Source: Jiella pacifica
GTDB lineage: Bacteria; Pseudomonadota; Alphaproteobacteria; Rhizobiales; Rhizobiaceae
Length of the DNA stretch: 64,000 nucleotides
Direction of reading: 5' to 3'
NCBI RefSeq assembly: GCF_010500815.1
Contig: NZ_JAAAMG010000014.1
Coordinates: 1-64,000 of the forward strand
Position 1 is the stretch's first letter. The number at the start of each line of letters is the position of its first letter. Position numbers and translations under genes: made by a program. The notes under the pieces were generated by a model that saw only the letters and a program-made list of their open reading frames with translations, was not told the origin of the DNA and did not search any database. This document shows, in pieces, positions 53,809 to 62,036 of this stretch.

Positions 53809-54944
53809 GGGCTTCGTCCGGATCGATCGAGGATACCGGGGTAGCTCCACTGACCCTCGGGACGGATGAGCTTGTAGGGGCCGTCGTCGATCGAGATCGC
53901 CGTATCCGGCGGCTCGACGTCGTCGACCATTTCCACGAAGGTGTGGCCGGAAAAGCCGAACGGCGCGCCGTTGTGCTTCAGCTTGAAACCGAAGCGTTGC
54001 CAGAAGGGCAGATAATCTTCGCGCGCATGGCCGTAGAGCTTCCGGAACCCCTTGTCGCGGCAGAGTTCGACGCTGGCCCGTACCAGCTCGAAGGCGATGG
54101 TCGAACGGCGAAACTCCTTGCGCACCGCCAGCCGCTCCATCTTGGCGAAGTCGCCGAAGAAGCGGATACGCATGCAACCGGCTGGCTCGCCCTTCACCGA
54201 ATAGAGAAGGTGGGTCGCCGCGAAATCGTTGCCGTCGAACTCCTCGTCGTAGGGACAGGATTGCTCGCCGATATAGACGGCGCTACGAACCGCCGCGACC
54301 CTGAACAGCTGGTCGATGCCGTGCACCACGGTGATGCCCGTCCCCGCGGCCGAATCGGCCGTCTGGTCGTAGCGGCGACGCGGGAAAAGCCGGGAGTTGG
54401 GGGCACGATGCTTGATGAAGAGGTTCGGCTTGAACGTCCCGCGCCATTCGAGCCCCTCGTCGAAGCCGAGCCTGAGCATCGCCCTCCGGCCGCGCTCGGT
54501 CGTGACGTTGGCGATCATGTCGGCGCTGGCGTAGCGGGGCGAGGAGAAGTGGTCGACGACGAGCGGGATGGCGTTCGCCAGGATCCCCGGCGTATAGGAG
54601 GCCCAGCTGTAGACGGCCGCCGGAGTCTCCGATTGCCGGACGATGTAGCGGTCGTCCGGATCGGCGAGATCCATCGCGTCGTTCAGAAGCGCTTCGTACC
54701 CTTCCTCGTTGAGAAGCAGGACCGTCACGAAGCCTTCGGGCCGCGCGGCCCCACGCCGCGCCACGAGCCAGATCGTATCGGGGTTGGTCCTCGTCAGCCG
54801 CTCGATCGTCGCAGCTTTCGCCAAGGGTCCCATGGCCGTTTCGGCCTTTGGAAGGAGGGCTTCGATCGCCTCGGCGGTGACCGCGTTTCGCACTTCGATC
54901 AGACGGGCGGCGCGTGCGGCACCGGTCTCTGCCTGATTTCCCAT
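53799..54944 (-). CDS. GNAT-family N-acetyltransferase-like protein
   Basis: A 381-residue protein with a GNAT fold: the acetyl-CoA site region MERLAVRKEFRRSTIAFELVRASVELCRDKGFRKLYGHARED and the following FWQRFGFKLKHNGAPFGFSGHTFVEM. The N-terminal part (to about 200) looks like a second, more divergent GNAT-like half. The start at 54944 (MGNQAETG) is preferred over 54956 because GGGGA precedes it. The substrate is unknown. It is divergently transcribed from the LysR gene. Confidence 0.75.
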   Translation of the reverse strand: MGNQAETGAARAARLIEVRNAVTAEAIEALLPKAETAMGPLAKAATIERLTRTNPDTIWLVARRGAARPEGFVTVLLLNEEGYEALLNDAMDLADPDDRYIVRQSETPAAVYSWASYTPGILANAIPLVVDHFSSPRYASADMIANVTTERGRRAMLRLGFDEGLEWRGTFKPNLFIKHRAPNSRLFPRRRYDQTADSAAGTGITVVHGIDQLFRVAAVRSAVYIGEQSCPYDEEFDGNDFAATHLLYSVKGEPAGCMRIRFFGDFAKMERLAVRKEFRRSTIAFELVRASVELCRDKGFRKLYGHAREDYLPFWQRFGFKLKHNGAPFGFSGHTFVEMVDDVEPPDTAISIDDGPYKLIRPEGQWSYPGILDRSGRSPWL

Positions 54945-55036
54945 TTTCGTCCCCATGAACTAGCTTGCCCTGGGGTCAACCTACGCGACATCCTCGCGCT
55001 CAGGTTTTACCGATTTGAAAGGGGGGCGTTCCGTTG

Positions 55037-56056
55037 ATGGAACACTCGTGGCGCGGGGTCGACTGGGATACCGTCCGCATCTTCATCATGGTTGATCGCC
55101 AACGCAGCTTTCGCGGCGCCGCCGAAGAACTCGGCGTCGGCGTGAACACGGTTCGCAACGCCGTCATCCGGCTCGAGGACCAACTCGGCTACAAGCTGTT
55201 CTACCGCGAGGTCGGCGGCGTGACGCTGACGCCCGAGGGTCGCCGGATCATCGCCTCGGCCCGGGATGTCGAGCAGTCGATGTCCGACATGTGGCGGGTG
55301 GCGCAGACGTCGTCATCGACCCGCGGCGGCCCGGTCCACCTTGCCATCACCGAGGGCCTCGGCAGTTTCTGGCTGACCCCGCGGCTCGCGGAGTTCATGG
55401 AGACGGACGAGGGGCGCGACATCCAGATCAACCTGCAATGTGCCATGCGCTCGGTCGACGTGCTGCGGCTGGAAGCCGACGTCTCGATACAGCTGACCGA
55501 GCCCACCGCCCCCGAACTGATCAAGCGGCGGCTCGGACGCCTCCATACGATGCCGTTTGCGAGCCGCTCCTATCTCGAACGCTACGGGACGCCGCGCAAC
55601 ATCGCCGATCTCGCCCGTCACCGCGTCGTCGTGCAGCAGACCGAACAACTCCAGCACATCGACTTCGCCTCGATCTTCGGCATCGATCTCGGCGAACGGA
55701 TCGTCAAGCTCAACACCAACTTCGCCAGCGCCCATTATTGGGCGATCGCCAAGGGAGCAGGGATCGGCCTGTTGCCGAACTATGCCATCGCCATCGGGGC
55801 CGACGTCGTGCCGGTGGATATCGACCTGGTCTTCTCGTTGGATATCTGGATGGCTCTCCATCCCGAGGTGAGAAACACCGTCCGCCACCGGGTCTTCATC
55901 GATTGGCTGGTCAAATCATTTTCCGAGAAGCAGTTCCCCTGGTTCGGCGAAACGTTCATGCGGCCGGACGACATTGCCGCGCGCTTTTCGCAAAAAGACC
56001 TGGCGACGTATTTCCAGGGTCTGACGCCGCACTACAATGTCCCAACCAAAATATGA
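55037..56056 (+). CDS. LysR-family transcriptional regulator
   Basis: A 339-residue LysR regulator. The N-terminal HTH is WDTVRIFIMVDRQRSFRGAAEELGVGVNTVRNAVIRLEDQLGYKLFYREVGGVTLTPEGRRI. The remainder is a periplasmic-binding-like effector domain with a C-terminal extension beyond the usual length of 300. ATG at 55037 or TTG at 55034. A short inverted repeat (GTTCC-N6-GGAAC at 55028-55043) covers the start, which may be an autoregulatory site. It faces the GNAT gene. Confidence 0.88.
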   Translation: MEHSWRGVDWDTVRIFIMVDRQRSFRGAAEELGVGVNTVRNAVIRLEDQLGYKLFYREVGGVTLTPEGRRIIASARDVEQSMSDMWRVAQTSSSTRGGPVHLAITEGLGSFWLTPRLAEFMETDEGRDIQINLQCAMRSVDVLRLEADVSIQLTEPTAPELIKRRLGRLHTMPFASRSYLERYGTPRNIADLARHRVVVQQTEQLQHIDFASIFGIDLGERIVKLNTNFASAHYWAIAKGAGIGLLPNYAIAIGADVVPVDIDLVFSLDIWMALHPEVRNTVRHRVFIDWLVKSFSEKQFPWFGETFMRPDDIAARFSQKDLATYFQGLTPHYNVPTKI

Positions 56057-56174
56057 TATATGCGGTTGCAGTGGAATTGAGGCGCAAGTCTCGTCCCGTA
56101 AAGAGGCAACGGCCCGGACCGCGCATCGTGAAACTCTCTCCCGATCAGCTTTTTCGACGAGTGTCGCATGGATT

Positions 56175-56624
56175 ATGAACTTGGTGGGTCGGTCCGCCCA
56201 CACGGCGCCGGATTCCGCAACCAAGACGTCAGCGGTGGATTCGGTTCTCATTGGGAGTGCTCCGAGCGTGCAAGACCCCGTTGATGCCCATGTCGGAGCA
56301 CGGCTGCGTCACGCGAGGCTGGCGGCACAGGTGAGCCAGCAGGAACTGGCGCACGTGCTCGGCGTCAGCGCGGAACGGATCCAACGGTATGAGTGCGGCG
56401 CCGAGCGGGTGGGCGCGGGCCGCCTTTACCTCGCCTGCAGGCGCCTGAACGTGCCTCCGACCTATTTCTTCGAAGGCTACGAGGGACCGGCTGCCGGCGA
56501 GGACCCTGCCCTCGCGGGCAGCGGCCCGATAGCGGAGCCGGAGGAGCGCTCCAGCCGCCTGGCGGTCGATCGGCTGATCGACCAGATCATGCAGCGAATC
56601 AGGAACGAGCGCTCGGGAGCGTGA
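56175..56624 (+). CDS. XRE-family helix-turn-helix regulator
   Basis: A protein of 149 residues from ATG 56175 (or 195 from 56037). The HTH domain is at DAHVGARLRHARLAAQVSQQELAHVLGVSAERIQRYECGAERVGAGRLYLACRRLNVPPTYFF. The C-terminal helix (VDRLIDQIMQRIRNE) may dimerise. No strong ribosome-binding site marks the start. It is convergent with the radical SAM gene. Confidence 0.78.
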   Translation: MNLVGRSAHTAPDSATKTSAVDSVLIGSAPSVQDPVDAHVGARLRHARLAAQVSQQELAHVLGVSAERIQRYECGAERVGAGRLYLACRRLNVPPTYFFEGYEGPAAGEDPALAGSGPIAEPEERSSRLAVDRLIDQIMQRIRNERSGA

Positions 56625-56752
56625 TCCGAGAGGGATCTCGCCGCGCCGCGGTGCCGCTCCCGGGTTTTCGGTAGGAATCGGCTATCCCACGGTCGGATGC
56701 CGCCAGCCGGCGAAAGGTCCGGCGGGCGTGTGCGAGGCGTTACTTCGGCACC

Positions 56753-58307
56753 TCAAGTCGCCCCCGTCAGTTCTTCGAGGAGAGGCCTTGCGCCTCGGCT
56801 CCTCGCCGCTTCGGCGACGCTACCGAAGCGATTCATCGAACCGCTGAAGTGGCACGATTTGCAGAGGCTCGGGGGCTTCGGAGAGTTAACGCTGGAGCGC
56901 AGCTTCTTATACAGATCCCCGTTCCAGATATCTTCCAGCGAGTTCTCGGACAGGTTGCCGACTTTCGAGCCGGGTACGCAGCAGGCCATGACATCGCCGT
57001 TCGCGAGCACCACCGCCGATCCAAAGGGGATGTAGCAAGGCTCCATCCCACCTTCTTGCTCCTCCTTCCGCAGCTCGCTGCCGATGTTCAGCCTGAGGCC
57101 GGCAGCCGCCGCGAAGTCGATCGCCGACTGTCGGATCGCATTGAAATAGGCCTCATGCCCCAAAAGCGATTCAGCGATCATCTCCTCATGATACAATTCC
57201 AGATGGCGACAATTGACGGCGTCGACGCCCACTGCTGACGCCTTCCTCAGCAGGAGCGGAAGCTCATGGATGTTCGACAGCATCAAAGTAAATCCGATTT
57301 CGACGCGAAAATCCTCGGTCCGCCCATGGACTTCACGAGCGGCGAGCAACTGCTCGATCGAGGAAAATACCTTGCCGATCTCCGGCGCACCGATGCGGAT
57401 CTTTTGGTAGGTATGATCCGTCGCGGCATCCAACGAGATGCTCATGGCGTTCACCGGCGAACACATGATACGTTCGATCATCTCGGCATCGAGCAGCCCC
57501 GTTCGTATCGATATGAAGCGAGATGCCGAGACCGAAAAGGAAGTCGAGCTGACCCGGCGACTTCCTTTCGGCATGAAAGATGTCGCCACTATAGTCGGTG
57601 AAAATCCACTTGAGGTCGCCTGCTTTGGCCCGCTCTCGCATCTCCTCCTGAAAGTCGGGGCCGATGCGGCGCACACGCGTGCGGCTGTGCCGCGAGATGC
57701 AATGGACGCAATTCAGATTGCATGACGACAAGGGGCTGTAGAGCAGTCCCTCGGGGTAGCTGCCGATCGCATTCGCAGGGCTGGTGATGAGCGTTGCCTG
57801 CAGACCGAACTCCGCCCTGACCGTATTGTCGGAATGAAACCCGATGTGGCCATCGATCTTGCTCTCGTCGCTCGCCAGCCAGAGAGTCACGCCGTAATTC
57901 CTTTCCGCGCCGTTCACGCTGGCTTCGAAGAGGAAGACCGCTTCCCGACTGTGTTCGATCGGTGGAAAATAGAAGTGAAACCTTCCACCATCCGGCAACC
58001 GGGCGGCGTCGACCACCAACTCATGAACGAGCGAGCGGGACCTGATGTCCCGTTGCCGGAACCGCTCTCCATTGGTCAGCATGCGGTATAGTCGGATATC
58101 GAGACTATGATGGTTTTGGCGTCGATAGGTCCCAAAGCGCATACTGATGCCGCTGAGATGATCGACCTGGCAGCGAAATACTTCCGCGACACTCATGCCG
58201 TCGGCGATGAGCCCGCAGTGGACAACCGTCTCTTCTGGCCGTCGAGCATGCCTCCACCAGCGGCGCAAATTTCTGACCTCGTGGTTAGTGGCGATGCATC
58301 CTCTCAA
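56753..58307 (-). pseudogene. radical SAM/SPASM protein gene, frameshifted
   Basis: Two overlapping frames make one protein. The first (58307 down to about 57500) has an N-terminal beta-rich domain (FHFYFPPIEHSREAVFLFEASV, NYGVTLWL) and then a radical SAM motif SSCNLNCVHC (CxxxCxxC). The second frame (from about 57500 down to 56753) continues with LLDAEMIERIMCSPVNAMSISLD and ends with a SPASM-like Cys set (PCYIPFG, GDVMACCVPG, LCKSCHFSG). Joining HIDTNG of the first frame to LLDAEM of the second repairs the fold; one base extra in the CCCC run at 57497-57500 explains the shift. Either the gene is broken or this is a sequencing error. The true start is uncertain. Confidence 0.78.
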
Positions 58308-58558
58308 GCTGATGTTGTAACATTAACTCTTTGCAATCTTAAATTACACTCGCGACCCGGTTCCGGAAGTTTGGTCGCTGAAGAAGCCGCACGCGACGAG
58401 CTGTCGGCAACAAATCCCGAACGGCACCTCGCTCCAGAGAGGAGGGGCCGCACTCCGCTTCGGCGTGCTTTGCTAGGAAAACAGGCGGGGGGATGAATTC
58501 TGAGCCGGAATTCGGCGAACGCCTGTCGCCGCGGCGGATCCCCTGCGCTGATAACGGA
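58308..58558. other. intergenic region upstream of the radical SAM gene
   Basis: About 250 bases without a credible gene. The segment next to 58307 is AT-rich (TTGTAACATTAACTCTTTGC and TTAAATTACACTC at 58315-58350), a likely promoter of the minus-strand radical SAM gene. I found no short ORF that looks like a peptide substrate here. Confidence 0.4.
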
Positions 58559-58590
58559 AATGCCCGCGGCGCGCTTGCGTCGCGGGCATT
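58559..58590 (-). terminator. hairpin after rpoH
   Basis: A 10-bp stem AATGCCCGCG/CGCGGGCATT with a 12-base loop, 24 bases after the rpoH stop on the minus strand. A short TTCC follows in the transcription direction, so termination is probable, not certain. Confidence 0.6.
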
Positions 58591-58614
58591 CCGAATCTCT
58601 CGGTTTGTAGAGGA

Positions 58615-59481
58615 TCAGCTCACATAAGCCGCGCGGTCGCCATTGGTTTCCAGCAGGGCCGTCCGCAACTTTTCCAGCGCACGCGTTTCGATCTGACGCA
58701 CGCGCTCCTTGGAGATGCCAAGCTTCGTGCCAAGCGCTTCCAGCGTCGCCCCGTCGTCCTGAAGCCGTCGTTCCCGGATGATCTTCAATTCCCGCTCGGA
58801 CAGAACGTTCAGCGCGCTGTTCAGCCACGTCACCCGGCGCTCGTCGTCGATCGAAGTCGACACCATCTCGTCCGGCAATGGCGCGTCGGAGACGAGAAAG
58901 TCCTGCCGGTCCGCCGAACCCGACTCGTCCTCCATCAGCGGCGCATTGAGCGAAGAATCGGGACCAGAAAGCCGGGAATCCATCAACGCCACGTCGCCTT
59001 CGGACACCTTCAGGGCGGTGGCGATCTCACGATACATCGCGGTGCCGGAAAGGCTCTCGGAACCCTGACTGAGGCGGGCACGAAGACGCCGGAGATTGAA
59101 GAAGAGGGCCTTCTGGGCCGACGACGTGCCGCCGCGGACGATCGACCAGTTCCGCAGGATGTAATCCTGGATCGAGGCACGAATCCACCAGGTGGCGTAG
59201 GTCGAGAAGCGCACCTCGCGCTCCGGCTCGAAGCGGGCCGCCGCCTCCAGAAGACCGACGTGACCCTCCTGAATCAGATCGCTCATCGCAAGACCGAAAT
59301 GCCGGAACTTGGAGGCCATGGAGATGACCAGACGCATGTGTGCGGCGGTGATCTTGTGAAGCGCCTCCTGATCGCCCTGCTCCTTCCAGCGGACGGCCAG
59401 ATCGTACTCCTCCTCCCGCTGGAGGTAGGGCGCGGCCATGGCAGCGCGGATCATGGTACGGCGAGCGGACTGTGACTTCAT
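58615..59481 (-). CDS. rpoH: RNA polymerase sigma-32-type factor RpoH
   Basis: A 288-residue sigma-70 family protein of the heat-shock class. Region 2 has SMASKFRHFGLAMSDLIQEGHVGLLEAAARFEPEREVRFSTYATWWIRASIQDYILRNWSIVRGGTSSAQK, where the GTSSAQKALFF segment is the RpoH box. Region 4 has the HTH LEALGTKLGISKERVRQIETRALEKLR. The ATG at 59481 has GGAGGG before it. The short length and a GGAAC-type promoter upstream fit the stress-type RpoH2 of rhizobia (inference). Confidence 0.92.
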   Translation of the reverse strand: MKSQSARRTMIRAAMAAPYLQREEEYDLAVRWKEQGDQEALHKITAAHMRLVISMASKFRHFGLAMSDLIQEGHVGLLEAAARFEPEREVRFSTYATWWIRASIQDYILRNWSIVRGGTSSAQKALFFNLRRLRARLSQGSESLSGTAMYREIATALKVSEGDVALMDSRLSGPDSSLNAPLMEDESGSADRQDFLVSDAPLPDEMVSTSIDDERRVTWLNSALNVLSERELKIIRERRLQDDGATLEALGTKLGISKERVRQIETRALEKLRTALLETNGDRAAYVS

Positions 59482-59554
59482 GGGACCCTCCGGTCGGTCA
59501 GACGGCTTTTGATAGCTCTGGCGTGTGGGGGGCACACGCTCCGGGTCCTTGGTA

Positions 59555-59579
59555 AATGCGCGAGCGTTCCAAACGTTCC
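59555..59579 (-). promoter_or_regulatory. putative EcfG/RpoE2-type promoter of rpoH
   Basis: On the minus strand, GGAAC (59575-59579) and CATT (59555-59558) lie 16 bases apart, close to the general stress sigma factor consensus GGAAC-N16/17-CGTT. The site is about 75 bases upstream of the rpoH start. Confidence 0.5.
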
Positions 59580-59690
59580 CAAAACGGCAAACTTTTTGGA
59601 GCGAAATAGAAAGAAGGGGGAAAAAGGCAAGCGTTTCATCGCGGTAACGCCTTCTTCTCATTTTGTAACACCGCTGGCCGACAAAAAAAA

Positions 59691-59720
59691 GACCGGCCGC
59701 CTTTTCCAAGACGGCCGGTC
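59691..59720 (-). terminator. rho-independent terminator of carD
   Basis: A stem of GACCGGCCG/CGGCCGGTC, extended by CTT/AAG past one mismatch, is followed on the minus strand by eight Ts. It ends the carD transcript before rpoH. Confidence 0.9.
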
Positions 59721-59915
59721 CGATTCTCGATGTCCTTTTCGGCCAAGCTCACCGGGAGAAAACACCGTGGCAGCTCGGCGGCAACGCCGCCTCATACCGG
59801 CTTGCGCATCCAAGCATCACTTCCGTCAGCAAAGTTAGCCCGAACGACGCTTGATCCGCTTGATCCGCTTGCGATCATGAAGCGGCAGACAGGTCGCCTC
59901 ATTCGCCCGGCGGGA
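59721..59915. other. 3' untranslated region of carD
   Basis: 195 bases between the carD stop and its terminator. No gene is evident, apart from a short repeated GATCCGCTT. Confidence 0.4.
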
Positions 59916-60527
59916 TCAGGCGGCCTCTTCCTGCTCCTCGGGAGTCTCCTCCGTATCGGCCTCGCCTTCGCCCTCGCCCTCGGCTTCGGCGGCGCCCTTC
60001 GGCCCACGCTTCGGCCCCTTGTTGAGGTTGAGCTCGATCAGTTGCACCGCCTCGGTCTCGGAAACTTCGTTGACGGCGGCGAGTTCGCGCGCCATGCGGC
60101 CCAGGGCCGCCTCATAGAGCTGGCGCTCGGAATAGGACTGTTCGGGCTGGCTGTCGGCGCGATAGAGATCGCGGACGACTTCGGCGATCTGGATGAGATC
60201 GCCGGAGTTGATCTTGGCGTCGTATTCCTGCGCGCGCCTGCTCCACATCGTCTTCTTCACGCGCGCCCGGCCCTGGACCACCTTCAGCGCGCGCTCGACG
60301 AAATCGGTCTCCGACAGCTTGCGCATGCCGACGGATTTGGCCTTTGCAACCGGAACCTTGAGCCGCATCTTGTCCTTCTCGAAGTCGATGACGAACAGCT
60401 CGAGCGTCATGCCCGCAACCACCTGTTCCTCGATCGCGACGATCTGACCGACACCGTGCGCAGGGTAGACGATGCTCTCACCGGTTCTGAAACCCTGGCT
60501 TGCCGTTGCCTTCTTCTGACTGCTCAT
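59916..60527 (-). CDS. carD: CarD-family transcriptional regulator
   Basis: A 203-residue protein. The N-terminal Tudor-like RNA polymerase interaction domain is FRTGESIVYPAHGVGQIVAIEEQ...FVIDFEKDKMRLKVPV, and the C-terminal helical DNA-interacting part contains TMWSRRAQEYDAKINSGDLIQIAEVVRDLYR. The acidic C-terminal tail (EGEGEGEADTEETPEEQEE) is low complexity. CarD stabilises open promoter complexes. The start at 60527 follows an AAAAAGCGT stretch. Confidence 0.93.
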   Translation of the reverse strand: MSSQKKATASQGFRTGESIVYPAHGVGQIVAIEEQVVAGMTLELFVIDFEKDKMRLKVPVAKAKSVGMRKLSETDFVERALKVVQGRARVKKTMWSRRAQEYDAKINSGDLIQIAEVVRDLYRADSQPEQSYSERQLYEAALGRMARELAAVNEVSETEAVQLIELNLNKGPKRGPKGAAEAEGEGEGEADTEETPEEQEEAA

Positions 60528-61046
60528 ACGCTTTTTCTAACTCCCTATTGTGCCGGGCCGAAACAGCCGCTAGACACGGGCGGCAGCTTGAGAGCCACCG
60601 GTTGGCGACGATCCCTCCAGAAGGATCGACAGATCGCAGCCGCGCGAGGCAGGATGTCGCCGACCGAGGCGCAGGCCGCATGGTCGAAATCGGTTCTTTG
60701 GAAGAACCGTCGACGTGGCCGCGCTGGGGGAAACATCCTTTCGGAAAACCATCCCGCCACGAAGGCAGGATTGGATGCTAAAGTGCCTTTGCACCCGACT
60801 GTGTATGACAGCTTACAATATCCCGCCAGAAAATTCAAGGAATTCGGGGGGATGCCGCGATTGTGCAACGCAGCGGCGGAATCCCCCACCTTCGCGGAGG
60901 AATCGCGCGGCTACGCACCAGCACGCCGAGCGCCGGCACACATGGTTCGATGGCTCCTCGCCACGAACTGGCGGTCCTAGGGCCCGACGCAAGCGGCATC
61001 GGCCGCGCGCTGCGGCAAGGCGGCGTGACGGCCGGCCGCAGCCGGC
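60528..61046. other. long intergenic region between carD and fdxA
   Basis: 519 bases without a credible gene; ORFs on both strands are low-complexity shadows. An AT-rich spot at about 60800-60845 (TGTATGACAGCTTACAATAT) could hold the carD promoter. No structured RNA was recognised. Confidence 0.4.
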
Positions 61047-61385
61047 TCAGTCGCCCTGGCCAGGTTCGGCCGAGAAGTATTTCTCGAACTTGCCGTCCTC
61101 GCCGTCGAACTTCTCAGCATCGGAAGGCGCTTCACGCTTGATCGTGATGTTCGGCCATTTCTCCGCATATTCGGCGTTGACCGTCAGCCACTTGTCGAGA
61201 TCGGGCTCGGTATCGGGCTTGATCGCTTCGGCCGGGCACTCGGGCTCGCAGACGCCGCAGTCGATGCACTCGTCGGGATGGATGACGAGCATGTTCTCGC
61301 CTTCGTAGAAACAGTCGACCGGACACACTTCGACGCAGTCCATGTATTTGCAGCGAATGCAATTGTCGGTCACGACATAAGTCAT
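61047..61385 (-). CDS. fdxA: 7Fe-8S ferredoxin FdxA
   Basis: A 112-residue ferredoxin II-type protein. C9, C17 and C50 fit a [3Fe-4S] cluster, and C21, C40, C43 and C46 a [4Fe-4S] cluster ([26 protein letters not shown], then [20 protein letters not shown]). The C-terminal extension is typical. It carries electrons for unknown partners. It lies between an S4 protein and carD, the usual rhizobial order. Confidence 0.95.
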   Translation of the reverse strand: MTYVVTDNCIRCKYMDCVEVCPVDCFYEGENMLVIHPDECIDCGVCEPECPAEAIKPDTEPDLDKWLTVNAEYAEKWPNITIKREAPSDAEKFDGEDGKFEKYFSAEPGQGD

Positions 61386-61589
61386 CTGTCATCCTCTCGG
61401 GCGGGCTGTTCGACCGCCGTCTCGCCCGGGCCGCCATGACGGCACACGGGACCTATCCTTCGCCACAGGACCTAGCCACTCGCAAATTGCCTTGCAAGCG
61501 CAAAGCTTGTCGTCCTTGCAGCCCATTCAGCAAAGATATTTCCCGCGCGAAAGATCGCCGTCGCTACGACTTTCAGCGGAGGACCGGCA

Positions 61590-62036
61590 CTATTGCAGAT
61601 CGCCGCCCTTCAGCCGGGCAAGTGCCCGCCGATCCTTCTTGGAAGGGCGCGGCGCATCCGCCTCCGGCGCTCTCGCGGACACAGCCGGCGAGGGTTTCGC
61701 AACCTCGTCCCCGTCCCCCTCGGGCGCGGTCGAGACCGGATCCGGCGACAGGTCCTCGTAGAGCGTCGCCGCCTCGCTGGCCGGGCCGCGACGTACACCC
61801 GCCAGACGGACCTTCAGCACACGCACAGACCGGGCGTGGGAAATCGTCAGCGTATCGCCGATCCGAAGCTGTCGCGCCGGATTGGTGATTTTGTCGCGGT
61901 TGAGCCGCACTCCGCCGGAGAGAACCAGTTTCTGGGCGAGAGTGCGGGACTTCACCACGCGGGCGAAGAACAGCCATTTGTCGAGTCGCTGGGCGCTATT
62001 GCCAGCCTCGCCGCCGTCGTTCTCGTCAGCGGCCAA
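61590..62036 (-). CDS. S4 domain RNA-binding protein (Hsp15-like)
   Basis: A 148-residue protein with an S4 domain (QRLDKWLFFARVVKSRTLAQKLVLSGGVRLNRDKITNPARQLRIGDTL). It is related to heat-shock protein 15/HslR that recycles free 50S subunits with nascent chains. The C-terminal half is disordered-looking and acidic. It begins 11 bases inside the upstream helicase-like gene. Confidence 0.87.
   Translation of the reverse strand: MAADENDGGEAGNSAQRLDKWLFFARVVKSRTLAQKLVLSGGVRLNRDKITNPARQLRIGDTLTISHARSVRVLKVRLAGVRRGPASEAATLYEDLSPDPVSTAPEGDGDEVAKPSPAVSARAPEADAPRPSKKDRRALARLKGGDLQ

Noticed and set aside
55028-55043. GTTCC-N6-GGAAC inverted repeat as an EcfG promoter
   Set aside because: It has GGAAC but no CGTT at proper spacing and covers the LysR start codon, so it is at most an operator.
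58304-58828. 174-codon ORF upstream of the radical SAM gene, considered as a peptide substrate or partner
   Set aside because: It is in another frame of rpoH and its terminator; sequence is not peptide-like or conserved-looking.
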